NCBI GenBank assembly: GCA_964472505.1 | Contig: CAYYQW010000093.1 | Location: forward strand, 1-13,324 | Direction of reading: 5' to 3' | DNA from: JAYEIA01 sp964472505 | GTDB lineage: Bacteria; Bacteroidota; Bacteroidia; Bacteroidales; JAADGE01 | DNA length: 13,324 nt | In this document: in pieces, positions 1-7,067 of the stretch | How positions within the stretch are numbered: the first letter of the stretch is position 1 | Layout: each line of letters opens with the position of its first letter | The notes under the pieces: model-generated | Database searches by the model: none | What the model saw: the letters and a program-made list of their open reading frames with translations, nothing else | Told to the model about the DNA's origin: nothing | Program-made: the position numbers and the translations under genes

Positions 1-36
1 AATTTTACCGTTAAAGTCGCATACCATATAAGTTAG
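1..36 (+). CDS. possible C-terminal tail of a gene entering from the left
   Basis: Frame 1 is open from the first base to a TAG at 34-36 and would encode the ending NFTVKVAYHIS. The other two forward frames stop earlier or equally soon. This is too short to identify and could be chance; it is listed only because it is the one reading that could continue a gene lying left of the window. Confidence 0.2.
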   Translation, partial: NFTVKVAYHIS

Positions 37-126
37 ATTGGCGATGCGGGGGTGTTGTTAGTACATACGATATGGTCAATTTGAAAAAAATACAAGAAAG
101 ATTACTGATTATTTTCAGAAAAGAAT

Positions 127-134
127 TAAATTTG
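127..134 (+). promoter_or_regulatory. candidate Bacteroidota -7 promoter element
   Basis: The sequence TAAATTTG matches the TAnnTTTG -7 consensus exactly and lies 34 bases before the ATG at 169. The matching -33 position carries only CTG (105-107), so the upstream half is weak. It would drive the two small genes 169-868. Confidence 0.4.
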
Positions 135-168
135 TAGAGTACTAAAATTTTATTAATAAAAGAATAAA

Positions 169-489
169 ATGACAGAAATAAAAAGGGCTTTAAAACAACT
201 TAATTTTAGGTGGTTACCAAAACATCTGAATCATATAGCTGAAAATATTGTATTAAAACAGAGAAATATATCTTTTTTGGCAATCAATTATCTTTTTAGA
301 GAGGCTGAATATGAATTATTTGAAAGCAAAGCGCCATTTAAAGACAGTTTTATAATTTCCGGATTTGTTCCTGTTCAAAAAAATGACAATTTACGAAACA
401 AATCGGAGCATTTATCCGTTGTGTTTAGAACTGATATTCAAGACAATATTATTGTAATAACAGCATTTAGCGAAAGTGATGAAAACTAA
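169..489 (+). CDS. small protein of unknown function, first of an overlapping pair
   Basis: This gene encodes 106 residues and I do not recognise its family. The protein begins basic (MTEIKRALKQLNFRW) and has no signal peptide or membrane segment, so it is probably cytoplasmic. Residues about 60-106 alternate hydrophobic and polar residues in a beta-like pattern (for example VVFRTDIQ and NIIVITAF). The ATG at 169 follows an A-rich leader and a TAnnTTTG element. Its end overlaps the start of the next gene by 11 bases, which suggests translational coupling. A small gene overlapping a second small gene resembles toxin-antitoxin layout, but no toxin motif is visible and that reading is only a hypothesis. 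Base composition is clearly more A+T-rich than the metabolic genes to the right. Confidence 0.6.
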   Translation: MTEIKRALKQLNFRWLPKHLNHIAENIVLKQRNISFLAINYLFREAEYELFESKAPFKDSFIISGFVPVQKNDNLRNKSEHLSVVFRTDIQDNIIVITAFSESDEN

Positions 490-868
490 TAACTTTACAT
501 ACAAAACAGCGGAACAGCAAGACGATTTTATACAATCGTTAAACGTTGCGGATATAAAATCCCGCATTATCGGACAATCAATAATGGTTGGAAAAGCCGG
601 AACAGAAAACGAAGAAGAATATTCAGAAACCGATTTAGAAATTCAAAATTTATCATTAAACGAATTGAAACAATTATCGAAACCGGAAAAGCCAACAACA
701 TCAATTCAATACAAAATAACTCAAACCGGATTAGATGAAAACACAATTCTATTGATTGAGACAAATAAATACAGGGCAACTCTTGCTGAATTAATGAGTT
801 ATTGCAGAGGACTAAATATAAGTTACAGAAAATTTTTACCCGAACTTTTTAAGTCGGAGAGTTTATAA
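479..868 (+). CDS. small protein of unknown function, second of an overlapping pair
   Basis: This gene encodes 129 residues from ATG 479. An in-frame GTG directly before it at 476 would add one residue, and the ATG is preferred. The protein is hydrophilic with no signal peptide or membrane helix. An acidic stretch at about residues 43-52 (ENEEEYSETDLE) is followed by a segment rich in Leu, Lys and Glu. The last 30 residues, from about NKYRATLAELMSYCRG to the end, have amphipathic helical spacing loosely like the end of a small helix-turn-helix protein; this is a weak impression, not a motif match. It overlaps the upstream gene by 11 bases and is probably co-expressed. It may be the antitoxin or partner of the first gene, but no function can be assigned. 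Confidence 0.55.
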   Translation: MKTNNFTYKTAEQQDDFIQSLNVADIKSRIIGQSIMVGKAGTENEEEYSETDLEIQNLSLNELKQLSKPEKPTTSIQYKITQTGLDENTILLIETNKYRATLAELMSYCRGLNISYRKFLPELFKSESL

Positions 869-1071
869 AAAAACATAAAACCTTGAGCGGACACAGCGAA
901 GCTGTAACATTCTTGAATTTCAGAAGTGAAGGTTATTTATTGGCAAGCGGAGACAAATCGGGAAAAACACTTATTTGGGACACCGAAACCTACGAATTAG
1001 AAAAAGTGCTTTACGAACATGATGATAAAATTATAGATATAGCTTTTAGCAATTTCGGCTACTTCTGTTAG
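853..1071 (+). pseudogene. fragment of a WD40-repeat protein
   Basis: The open frame starts after a TAA at 850-852 and runs to a TAG at 1069-1071. It reads as one WD40 blade plus the start of a second: HKTLSGHSEAVTFLNF, then LLASGDKSGKTLIWD, the GH...WD signature of the repeat, then a second partial unit (YEHDDKIIDIAFSNFGY). A functional WD40 propeller normally needs about seven blades, so this is a remnant missing most of both ends. There is no good ATG; a TTG at 883 or read-through would be required. The first 16 bases overlap the end of the preceding gene in another frame. The fragment was probably left by recombination or deletion, and whether it is ever translated is doubtful. Confidence 0.65.
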
Positions 1072-1077
1072 CAATAA

Positions 1078-1215
1078 ATAAATGATTTTTTTGAGAATAA
1101 TAATCTAAAAAGTAAACCCATAGATAAAAAGATTTTTGCCGGCTGGTTTTCTACAAGTCTGTATTCTGTTTTGAATAAGCTTGAGGACTGCAATCGTTCA
1201 CATTGGCTTATATGA
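1078..1215 (+). pseudogene. short open stretch, possible gene remnant
   Basis: A 45-codon open stretch between TAA (1075-1077) and TGA (1213-1215) has no start codon near its beginning. It contains plausible protein sequence such as KKIFAGWFSTSLYSVLNK and ends NRSHWLI. It is in the same frame as the WD40 fragment just before it, separated by two stops. It could be the tail of a lost gene or chance. I do not recognise the sequence. Confidence 0.2.
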
Positions 1216-1249
1216 GTCTGCCAACACTAACCCCGGCAGAGCCTTCATA

Positions 1250-1281
1250 AAAAAACAGCAGCTCTCGGGCTGCTGTTTTTT
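1250..1281. terminator. strong bidirectional intrinsic terminator
   Basis: A perfect 13-bp inverted repeat, AAAAAACAGCAGC (1250-1262) and GCTGCTGTTTTTT (1269-1281), surrounds a six-base loop TCTCGG. The stem is flanked by A and T runs on both sides, so it can stop transcripts from either direction. It lies 26 bases after the stop of the - strand hydrolase gene and also closes the + strand accessory stretch. Confidence 0.9.
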
Positions 1282-1307
1282 ATTTGGGGTTATAAAAGAC
1301 GATGCGT

Positions 1308-2255
1308 TTATTTCAAAAAAGCTTTTACTTCTTCGTTAAACACATCTGCTTTTTCAAACATCATAAAGTGACCGCATTTGGGCACCATGACGAGTTTGCT
1401 GTTTGGGATTTTATCCGCACCGGATTTTGCAATTTCATAAGTGCTGCCCGGATTCAGATAGCGATTGGGAATCAAATTATCATTTTCTCCGAAAAATATC
1501 AGCGTAGGTTGTTTTATTTGTTCCAATTTTGAAATCACGGGTTCGTCCACCATTCCCGCTACCGATTGACTGACGGCATAGCAATAGTGCTCAAAATCCG
1601 CCGCTGATCGCATGGCAATACGGTCTTCAATCATAAAAAGGGCATCTTCGGGCATCTCGTAGAAATTTACGGCCAGATTGTTTTCTATGGCTTCAGCCTT
1701 AGTCAGACGCACCAAGTTGGGTGTCATTATTTCTTTAAACCATCGGCGCTGACCCGGATGAAAGTCTTCAAAGCCCGCCGGATCCGTCAATATGAGTTTT
1801 CCAATTTTTTCGGGCGCCGTGAGCGCAGCTATCATGGCTATCTGGCCGCCCATGGAGTGCCCTGCCGCCACTACATGTTCAAGCTCCATTTTATCAATGA
1901 ATTGTAAAATAATATCGGCATAATAAGTCATCATGCCGCTGTGCGGATTTTTTGAAGATTTTCCGTAACCGGGAAGATCCACGGCAATACAGCGGTAATG
2001 CTCCTTCAGTACGGAAACATTTTTCTTCCAAGCCGGCAAATAGCTGCCCAAGCCGTGAATGAAAATAATGGTGGTTTCTCCGGAGCCTTCATCGGTGTAA
2101 GCCAGTTCCACATCTTCGGACAGTCGGATGTAGTTTACATCCGTGCCGTAATCTAAATCACGCATTGTTTCAGGTTGGCTAAGTTGTTTATAAGGGGTGC
2201 AGGAAATAATAAACATGAGGCTTACCGTAAGTATAGCAATTGTTTTGATTTTCAT
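1308..2255 (-). CDS. lipoprotein alpha/beta-fold hydrolase
   Basis: This is a 315-residue serine hydrolase of the alpha/beta fold, probably anchored in the envelope as a lipoprotein. Residues 1-18 form a lipoprotein signal peptide with lipobox IISC and the lipidated Cys at 19. Catalytic features are visible in order: oxyanion-side FIHGLG (about 65-70), nucleophile elbow GHSMGG with Ser134, acid Asp259 in GENDN, and His296 in KCGHFM. The start was set at 2255 because it begins the signal peptide; an ATG at 2336 would add 27 residues that bury the signal and overlap the upstream gene. It follows the outer-membrane barrel gene by 65 bases and is likely co-transcribed. The substrate (an ester, lactone or related bond) cannot be read from the sequence. 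A terminator lies just downstream. Confidence 0.9.
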   Translation of the reverse strand: MKIKTIAILTVSLMFIISCTPYKQLSQPETMRDLDYGTDVNYIRLSEDVELAYTDEGSGETTIIFIHGLGSYLPAWKKNVSVLKEHYRCIAVDLPGYGKSSKNPHSGMMTYYADIILQFIDKMELEHVVAAGHSMGGQIAMIAALTAPEKIGKLILTDPAGFEDFHPGQRRWFKEIMTPNLVRLTKAEAIENNLAVNFYEMPEDALFMIEDRIAMRSAADFEHYCYAVSQSVAGMVDEPVISKLEQIKQPTLIFFGENDNLIPNRYLNPGSTYEIAKSGADKIPNSKLVMVPKCGHFMMFEKADVFNEEVKAFLK

Positions 2256-2320
2256 GTGCAAGTATTTAGTCGATTGACAAATTTTATTATAAAAACGGAC
2301 CGAAATCCGGCGGCTAAGCA

Positions 2321-3916
2321 TTAAAATATCAGCCATTTATAAACTAAAAACACAGTCCAGGGATTGGCCGGGCGATCATCATTAAATACACCGTTGATAT
2401 CCGTTCCGTGGCTTGTATCATTACTGTCGTAAAAATCGCCCAACCACATATAAGCGCCGTGCAATTCCAGCGACATGAACGGCCCGAAAGTATATCCGGT
2501 CATTGCATTGATTTCATGCCCCATATAATTGCCGCCGTTTTGCGGTTTAACGGCACTCATGGCCATGGCACCGCCTATTTTGGCTTGTATTTTATTGGGA
2601 ACAAAATCGCGCGACAGGTTTACGGTGCCGCCCTGGATGCCGTATCCCATATTGGATATATCCGACACCAGAGGCGTAAAACGATTAACCACATTGGCAT
2701 GCGGAAAAAGCAAATACGATCCGCTGCTGATAAAGATTGAAGAAGGCATTCCCCACGTATTTCCTGTGATAACGCCGGAATAGTTTCCGTTTTCAATCCC
2801 ATTTCCGTCACCGGTAGTGTATAGCATATCCAACGATACGTAATCGTTGGTGGTTTGTGCATACCGATAAACTGCACGCAGATTTATCGCCATTCCGCCG
2901 ATATCGGCTGCACGCTCATAGTCGGTACCGGTATTTATGTCCACTTTACCGAGATTATAATTTAAAAAGCCGGATAATTGATAGCGGTCTAACCAAAAGT
3001 CAGAATTTCGGCTAAAAAACAGCCCCAACCAACTGACATCCGCCTTATAATCATTGGTAGGCAGATTGAAATTGAAACCGCCGTTGTAATTCACCAAAGT
3101 ACTGTTGAGTCCTTGTCCGAAAACAGATACCCCACCTTGTCCTTTGGCGCGGTCTCTGACATGATAGAGCGACAAACCGGCGCTCCATTCTAAATTCAAC
3201 TTTCGACGATACATGCTTGTAAATAAGCTTACATCATCATTGAGCTGTGCATTGTTTTCATAGAGTTTATAAAATCCTGCTTTCAGTTTATTGAAATCTC
3301 CGTTGTGCCTTACCGATATACCTACGGCATCGGTTCCCCAGTAAGCCAGCCGATAGCCCGTAAGGGTCATTTTATCAAACATCGTACGGTAAGGATTGAA
3401 AGGCGTATCGTATAAGCGCTGCAAACCGAGGTTGATTGACCAGTTTTTGAAAGGGATTAATTCCAGCTCCAAGTTTTGGGTTTGTAAATTTACTTGGTCG
3501 GCATTGATTGCGGAGCCTTTGTTCCCGCTCAAACCGTATGCTTGGTCGCCCCATGTCCAGTCAATTTCAAAGGAGGCTCTCAGAATTGCTTTTCCGTTAA
3601 AGAGCTTGGGCTGAAGAATGAAAAAAGGGATTAAACGTTGTTCGCTGTATGCTGCCAATACTGTATCGGAAGCATTGGAAGAGTTTTGTCCGAAAAGTCG
3701 GCCTACGAGTTGTCCGTTAAACAAACTGCTTTCGGGATAGAAGTTTGAGGCCACTGATTGATTAATAAAAAAGGCCAAAAACTGAAATTCTTTATTGGCT
3801 TTAGCCGTATAGGGCAGATCATTTTTAAATAAATCTGTTTTCTCCGGTTCTGTTTCTTGAGAAAAGCCGGGAAAGAAAAAAATAGTGAGCGCGAAAACTA
3901 TAAATATTTTTTTCAT
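2321..3916 (-). CDS. outer-membrane beta-barrel (porin-like) protein
   Basis: This gene encodes 531 residues with an N-terminal signal peptide (MKKIFIVFALTIFFFPGFSQ), cleaved probably after the Gln at 20. The mature part is rich in alternating aromatic/polar strands and turns with Gly, Asn and Asp. The protein ends VFLVYKWLIF with a terminal Phe, the usual insertion signal of outer-membrane barrels. The pattern resembles alginate-export-like barrel proteins of Bacteroidota, which I infer from general appearance (for example NLELELIPFKNWSINLGLQ) and not from a diagnostic motif. It probably forms a pore for small molecules. The lipoprotein hydrolase follows it, which suggests that the pair handles an external or periplasmic substrate. 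A near-match to the -7 promoter element (TATCTTAG on the - strand) lies about 40 bases upstream. Confidence 0.8.
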   Translation of the reverse strand: MKKIFIVFALTIFFFPGFSQETEPEKTDLFKNDLPYTAKANKEFQFLAFFINQSVASNFYPESSLFNGQLVGRLFGQNSSNASDTVLAAYSEQRLIPFFILQPKLFNGKAILRASFEIDWTWGDQAYGLSGNKGSAINADQVNLQTQNLELELIPFKNWSINLGLQRLYDTPFNPYRTMFDKMTLTGYRLAYWGTDAVGISVRHNGDFNKLKAGFYKLYENNAQLNDDVSLFTSMYRRKLNLEWSAGLSLYHVRDRAKGQGGVSVFGQGLNSTLVNYNGGFNFNLPTNDYKADVSWLGLFFSRNSDFWLDRYQLSGFLNYNLGKVDINTGTDYERAADIGGMAINLRAVYRYAQTTNDYVSLDMLYTTGDGNGIENGNYSGVITGNTWGMPSSIFISSGSYLLFPHANVVNRFTPLVSDISNMGYGIQGGTVNLSRDFVPNKIQAKIGGAMAMSAVKPQNGGNYMGHEINAMTGYTFGPFMSLELHGAYMWLGDFYDSNDTSHGTDINGVFNDDRPANPWTVFLVYKWLIF

Positions 3917-3964
3917 GCGTTTTTTGTTTTAGATTTTTTGATTTTGCAGAACGCACCTAAGATA

Positions 3965-3998
3965 AAATTACGGAATGACAATTGCCATTCCGTAATTT
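3965..3998. terminator. long perfect hairpin, intrinsic terminator
   Basis: AAATTACGGAATG (3965-3977) pairs perfectly with CATTCCGTAATTT (3986-3998) around an eight-base loop that contains CAATTG. On the - strand the hairpin follows the lipoprotein gene (stop at 4011) and runs into TTTTATC, as expected for its terminator. It also lies just upstream of the barrel gene. Confidence 0.75.
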
Positions 3999-4010
3999 CT
4001 TGTATGAAGA

Positions 4011-4838
4011 TTATAAACGAATGTATTTTTGGATATTACTGTCTCCCAGAGTACCGCCGTTTGTGCTTCCGAAGCCTTCTTCGGGTGTGGGTGGTGTGTT
4101 TTCCGTTCCGGAAGTTTGCACAACTTCATACCACAATACTTCGGGGTCGGTTTTTATTTCATAGATTCCGCTTGAGTTCGCTGCATAAGGATCTTCTTGT
4201 ACCAAATCAATGGTCCAAATTTCACCGACATCACTTTTTTCCATGGTAAAACTGCCGGTGAATATCAAGTCGGGAGTAGTCGTGGCATTACCAATATTGT
4301 ATTGTTCCACGTAATAAGTCATATCTGCATTAAATCGGGCATAAATGGAATCTACTTGAAAATAAGTTACCAAAAGAGGGGCTACATTATCGCCTGAAGA
4401 ATACCACTCATCAATAATACCGAGATTTTGCTCAAGAGCGTCCGAAGTGAGGGATTCACTTTCGCTCATGGCTTTACCTTCTGCATCATAAATAGGGGAA
4501 GCAGCAACGGGTTTTACTACAACAGCCTCGGTTCCTTCAGTTATTGAAGTAATATCCAGATTGATAGTTAAGCTGCTTTCGCCTGCCGTATGCACAACTT
4601 CATAGGTAAATTCAACACCTTCGATGCTTACACTTAAGTTTTCATTGCTAAGATTTCCGGTAGCGTCTGCCTTGGCATAGACAGCTTCGGAGAATTTCAG
4701 CGTAACCGTTTCATTGTCTGCGCCGACGGTTATACTTTCAAACATCGGGGCTTGGTTTTCGGCTTCTTCACTACAAGATGAAAAGCCAATTACAGCGGCA
4801 AAAAGTACTGCAATTACAATATTAATTTTAGATTTCAT
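4011..4838 (-). CDS. hypothetical lipoprotein with Ig-like N-terminal region
   Basis: This gene encodes 275 residues. Residues 1-21 are a lipoprotein signal peptide ending FSSC, with the lipidated Cys at 22, followed by acidic residues. Residues about 31-130 resemble a bacterial Ig-like/SwmB-type beta-sandwich: a strand with VTLKFSEAVYAK, then LSVSIEGVEF and VVVKPVAASPIYD. Residues about 135-275 look like a second, beta-rich domain (MTYYVEQYN, TGSFTMEKSD, GEIWTIDLVQED) of unknown family. The C-terminus is Gly/Asn-rich before IQKYIRL. No catalytic motif is seen, so a structural or ligand-binding surface role is most likely. It is its own transcription unit, with a candidate promoter upstream and a hairpin terminator downstream. 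Confidence 0.75.
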   Translation of the reverse strand: MKSKINIVIAVLFAAVIGFSSCSEEAENQAPMFESITVGADNETVTLKFSEAVYAKADATGNLSNENLSVSIEGVEFTYEVVHTAGESSLTINLDITSITEGTEAVVVKPVAASPIYDAEGKAMSESESLTSDALEQNLGIIDEWYSSGDNVAPLLVTYFQVDSIYARFNADMTYYVEQYNIGNATTTPDLIFTGSFTMEKSDVGEIWTIDLVQEDPYAANSSGIYEIKTDPEVLWYEVVQTSGTENTPPTPEEGFGSTNGGTLGDSNIQKYIRL

Positions 4839-4871
4839 AAAGCATATTAGTTTTAAATGTTATTATTAATT

Positions 4872-4879
4872 CAAATTTA
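4872..4879 (-). promoter_or_regulatory. candidate -7 promoter element for the lipoprotein gene
   Basis: On the - strand the sequence is TAAATTTG, an exact TAnnTTTG match 33 bases before the ATG at 4838. A TTG that could act as the -33 box is about 25 bases further upstream, longer than the usual spacing, so only the -7 half is convincing. Confidence 0.4.
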
Positions 4880-4961
4880 CTGTTTTGTATATTTTATGTG
4901 TATTCAATTGCATTTTTCGGGGCTTGACTTTTTAATATGAAAGGTCTCTATTTGAAGTTAA

Positions 4962-4984
4962 ATTACTGAATATCAGAATGTAAT
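4962..4984 (-). terminator. weak hairpin after the operon end
   Basis: ATTAC (4962-4966) and GTAAT (4980-4984) can pair, with additional inner pairing of CTGA and TCAG and a three-base bulge. On the - strand the hairpin lies 26 bases after the stop of the last operon gene and is followed by TTTAAC. The stem is short and A+T-rich, so this is only a possible terminator. Confidence 0.25.
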
Positions 4985-5010
4985 AAAACAATTCAAAGGG
5001 TTGGACGTGT

Positions 5011-6045
5011 TTACTTCATTTCTCCCCAATGAATGACATTGGCTGCCCAAGCATAGCCAATTCCGGCTGCAATCATTGAAATTACGGTGCCGTTTTGTAT
5101 TTTTCCGGCTTCTAATCCGAGATGAAGCGATAATATTTGGTCTATTTGCCCCAAGTGGCCGTAATGTTCCAAATAGGTACTCTGTTCTTTGGTAAGCCCC
5201 AATTCTTCAAGCATGTATTCATACATGGAACGCTTAAAGTGCAGGACAGCTAAATATTCCAAAGCAGATTGCTCAATACCTGATTTTTCAAAAGCCTTGT
5301 GAATGCAATGCATCCAGTTATCCATAGATACCTCATTCAGGCGGTCTTTCATGTGCTTTTCATCAAATACACGAAGGGATTTGTAAGCCTTATCTAAATT
5401 TTCTTTGGTGATGGGTTTGACTGTTCCGCCAAATTCCACACCTACGTCTCTCGACAGGCTTCCGTCGGTCATAATGTGTGTACCCAGCAGAATGTTCTTG
5501 CCGTAATTTTTCTTCATAATCAAAGCACCCCCGCCGGCCGATAAGTTATACATAAACGAAACCGATTTGTCCGTGTAATCAATAAAATCACCGTTTCGGT
5601 ATCCTCCGACAATCATAACGGTATTTATTTCTTCATCGGCAATCATCATGTCTTTGGCTATTTTCATGGCCGCCACGGTGGAGCCGCAACGCTGTTGTAA
5701 ATCTATAGCCCAAGCATTATGTGCGCCAATTTTTTCCTGAATATAGATTCCGGAAGTAGTTAAAGGATACTCTTTCCATTCCTCGCCTATGCAGAGCAGC
5801 AAGTCGATTTCGGCAGGTTTAATGCCGGTGTTTTTCAAGGCATCCAAAGCGGCTTTTACGCCCATTTCCTGCGTTCCGTCTTCGGGCTCGGGAACGGGTT
5901 TTTCAATGATGCCGAGTTTTTCTTTTACGGCCTCTTCAGACCAGACATTACCTGTAGCTTCGGCTATCTTTGCGGCCGATATTTTTTGTTGCGGGATATA
6001 AATTCCCGTTCCTACGATTCCGATTTGTGTATTTTTTCCTGACAT
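5011..6045 (-). CDS. ketoacyl synthase III-like protein (copy A, Cys-His-His)
   Basis: This is a 344-residue thiolase-fold protein of the FabH/KAS III superfamily, slightly longer than a typical FabH (about 320). The N-terminus IGIVGTGIYIP is the usual KAS III start, and the nucleophile Cys120 lies in LQQRCGST. The second catalytic region reads LAVLHFKRS (His269) where FabH has PHQAN, with the His shifted by about one position. The third reads YGHLGQ (His297) where FabH has YGNTS, so the canonical Asn is a His. A Gly-rich NLSAGGGALI (168-176) matches the family's ADGAGA region. The Cys and a His remain, so catalysis is plausible, but it is unlikely to be the housekeeping FabH. It is the last gene of the operon, nine bases after copy B. 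The family is certain; the acyl donor and acceptor are unknown. Confidence 0.85.
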   Translation of the reverse strand: MSGKNTQIGIVGTGIYIPQQKISAAKIAEATGNVWSEEAVKEKLGIIEKPVPEPEDGTQEMGVKAALDALKNTGIKPAEIDLLLCIGEEWKEYPLTTSGIYIQEKIGAHNAWAIDLQQRCGSTVAAMKIAKDMMIADEEINTVMIVGGYRNGDFIDYTDKSVSFMYNLSAGGGALIMKKNYGKNILLGTHIMTDGSLSRDVGVEFGGTVKPITKENLDKAYKSLRVFDEKHMKDRLNEVSMDNWMHCIHKAFEKSGIEQSALEYLAVLHFKRSMYEYMLEELGLTKEQSTYLEHYGHLGQIDQILSLHLGLEAGKIQNGTVISMIAAGIGYAWAANVIHWGEMK

Positions 6046-6054
6046 TTATTCCAT

Positions 6055-7056
6055 TTAAAATTTAAACAAATTGCTTCCCACGGCCAATCCCGCACCTGAA
6101 GCCATAAATAAGACCGTATCGCCTTTTTTGATTTTTCCTTCGCTCACACCGTGATGAAAAGTCATGGGTACGCAGCCGGAGCCGGTGTATCCGTATCGGT
6201 CCATAATGAAGTGGGTTTTTTCTTCCGGCTGTTCCAAAACCTGCATTACTTCTTTAATTACTGACTTATTGATTTGCGTAAAAATAAAATGGTCGATTTG
6301 ATTGAGTTCCATACCCGCCTTTTCAACCAATTTATTGACTACCATCGGCCAAAGGCGTATATTTCTGTCGCCGGGTAAGCGTTGTAAATTAAGCAGTCCC
6401 TGTTTTTCTTCTTTAAGAACTTTTTCGGTAACGGGATTGCGTGTTCCGCCGGCATAAACTCCGATGTAATCCCATTGCGTGCCGTCGGTAAGCAGCTGAC
6501 TATTGATGTATTGTGCCGCTTCATTGCGTTTGAGTACTACTGCACCGGCACCGTCGGCAAAAATTGAATAACCGAATGCATCCCCTTCACGCACATAGGC
6601 CGGCATATTATAAACGCCGATAACAAGCGCATACTGAATGGTTTCGTCGGTGGCCATGATTCGGGCTGCATTATCAAGCGCAATGGAAAAGCTTGCGCAA
6701 GAAGCTGCCACATCAAAGGTGGAAGTCCATTGTTCCTTTTTTTGCAAACGCCCCTGCACCAAGATGGAGGTAGCCGGCGTAATAAATTCCGGCGTATCGG
6801 TGCCCACGATTATAAGACCGACATCTTCTGCGTCTGTATCGGCTGCTTTGAGGGCATTTTGAGCTGCTTTTGTTGCAAAATCGGCTGTAGTTTCGTCTAT
6901 ACCGCGCAAATGCGCTATGTGTCGTTGTTTTATTCCGAGTTTTTCTTCGGTACGTTCATGGTCAAACTCAATTCCCGCCAGCGCTTTCAATTCTAAATTA
7001 CTGATGGCTTTGCCCGGGGCATAAACGCCGGTTCCTGTGATTTCTACGGGTAGCAT
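6055..7056 (-). CDS. ketoacyl synthase III-like protein (copy B, catalytic His and Asn replaced)
   Basis: This is a 333-residue KAS III-like protein. It starts with the family pattern EITGTGVYAPGK, carries Cys120 in DVAASCASF and has the ADGAGAVVL segment (168-175). Aligned by eye with E. coli FabH (IDWLVPHQAN), its IDHFIFTQIN places Thr260 at the catalytic His. Its YGYTGSGCVP places Tyr290 at the catalytic Asn of YGNTS. The normal Cys-His-Asn triad is therefore Cys-Thr-Tyr, which makes ordinary decarboxylative condensation unlikely. It could be an acyltransferase-type or non-catalytic partner subunit. It sits 11 bases after the CoA-transferase and nine bases before copy A, so a heteromeric complex of the two is a natural hypothesis. 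The ATG at 7056 gives the expected family N-terminus. Confidence 0.87.
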   Translation of the reverse strand: MLPVEITGTGVYAPGKAISNLELKALAGIEFDHERTEEKLGIKQRHIAHLRGIDETTADFATKAAQNALKAADTDAEDVGLIIVGTDTPEFITPATSILVQGRLQKKEQWTSTFDVAASCASFSIALDNAARIMATDETIQYALVIGVYNMPAYVREGDAFGYSIFADGAGAVVLKRNEAAQYINSQLLTDGTQWDYIGVYAGGTRNPVTEKVLKEEKQGLLNLQRLPGDRNIRLWPMVVNKLVEKAGMELNQIDHFIFTQINKSVIKEVMQVLEQPEEKTHFIMDRYGYTGSGCVPMTFHHGVSEGKIKKGDTVLFMASGAGLAVGSNLFKF

Positions 7057-7067
7057 AAATTATTTTT

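Noticed and set aside
32..62. GTTAGAT resembling the right end of an integron attC site, with small cassette-like genes following
   Set aside because: No matching RYYYAAC partner or foldable attC structure was found at either end of the 1-1300 stretch.
23..76. ACCATAT/ATATGGT inverted repeat near the left edge
   Set aside because: Seven-base arms 40 bases apart are expected by chance in A+T-rich DNA, and no transposase is present.
1072..1307. Possible tRNA or small RNA between the WD40 remnant and the hydrolase
   Set aside because: No cloverleaf or T-loop motif was seen; only the terminator hairpin is supported.
2256..2336. 27-residue N-terminal extension of the lipoprotein hydrolase from the ATG at 2334-2336
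   Set aside because: It would bury a clear lipoprotein signal peptide and overlap the barrel gene; the ATG at 2253-2255 starts the signal exactly.
3857..4249. 130-codon + strand open frame across the barrel-lipoprotein gap
   Set aside because: It is antisense to two supported genes and crosses a terminator hairpin; its translation has no domain-like pattern.
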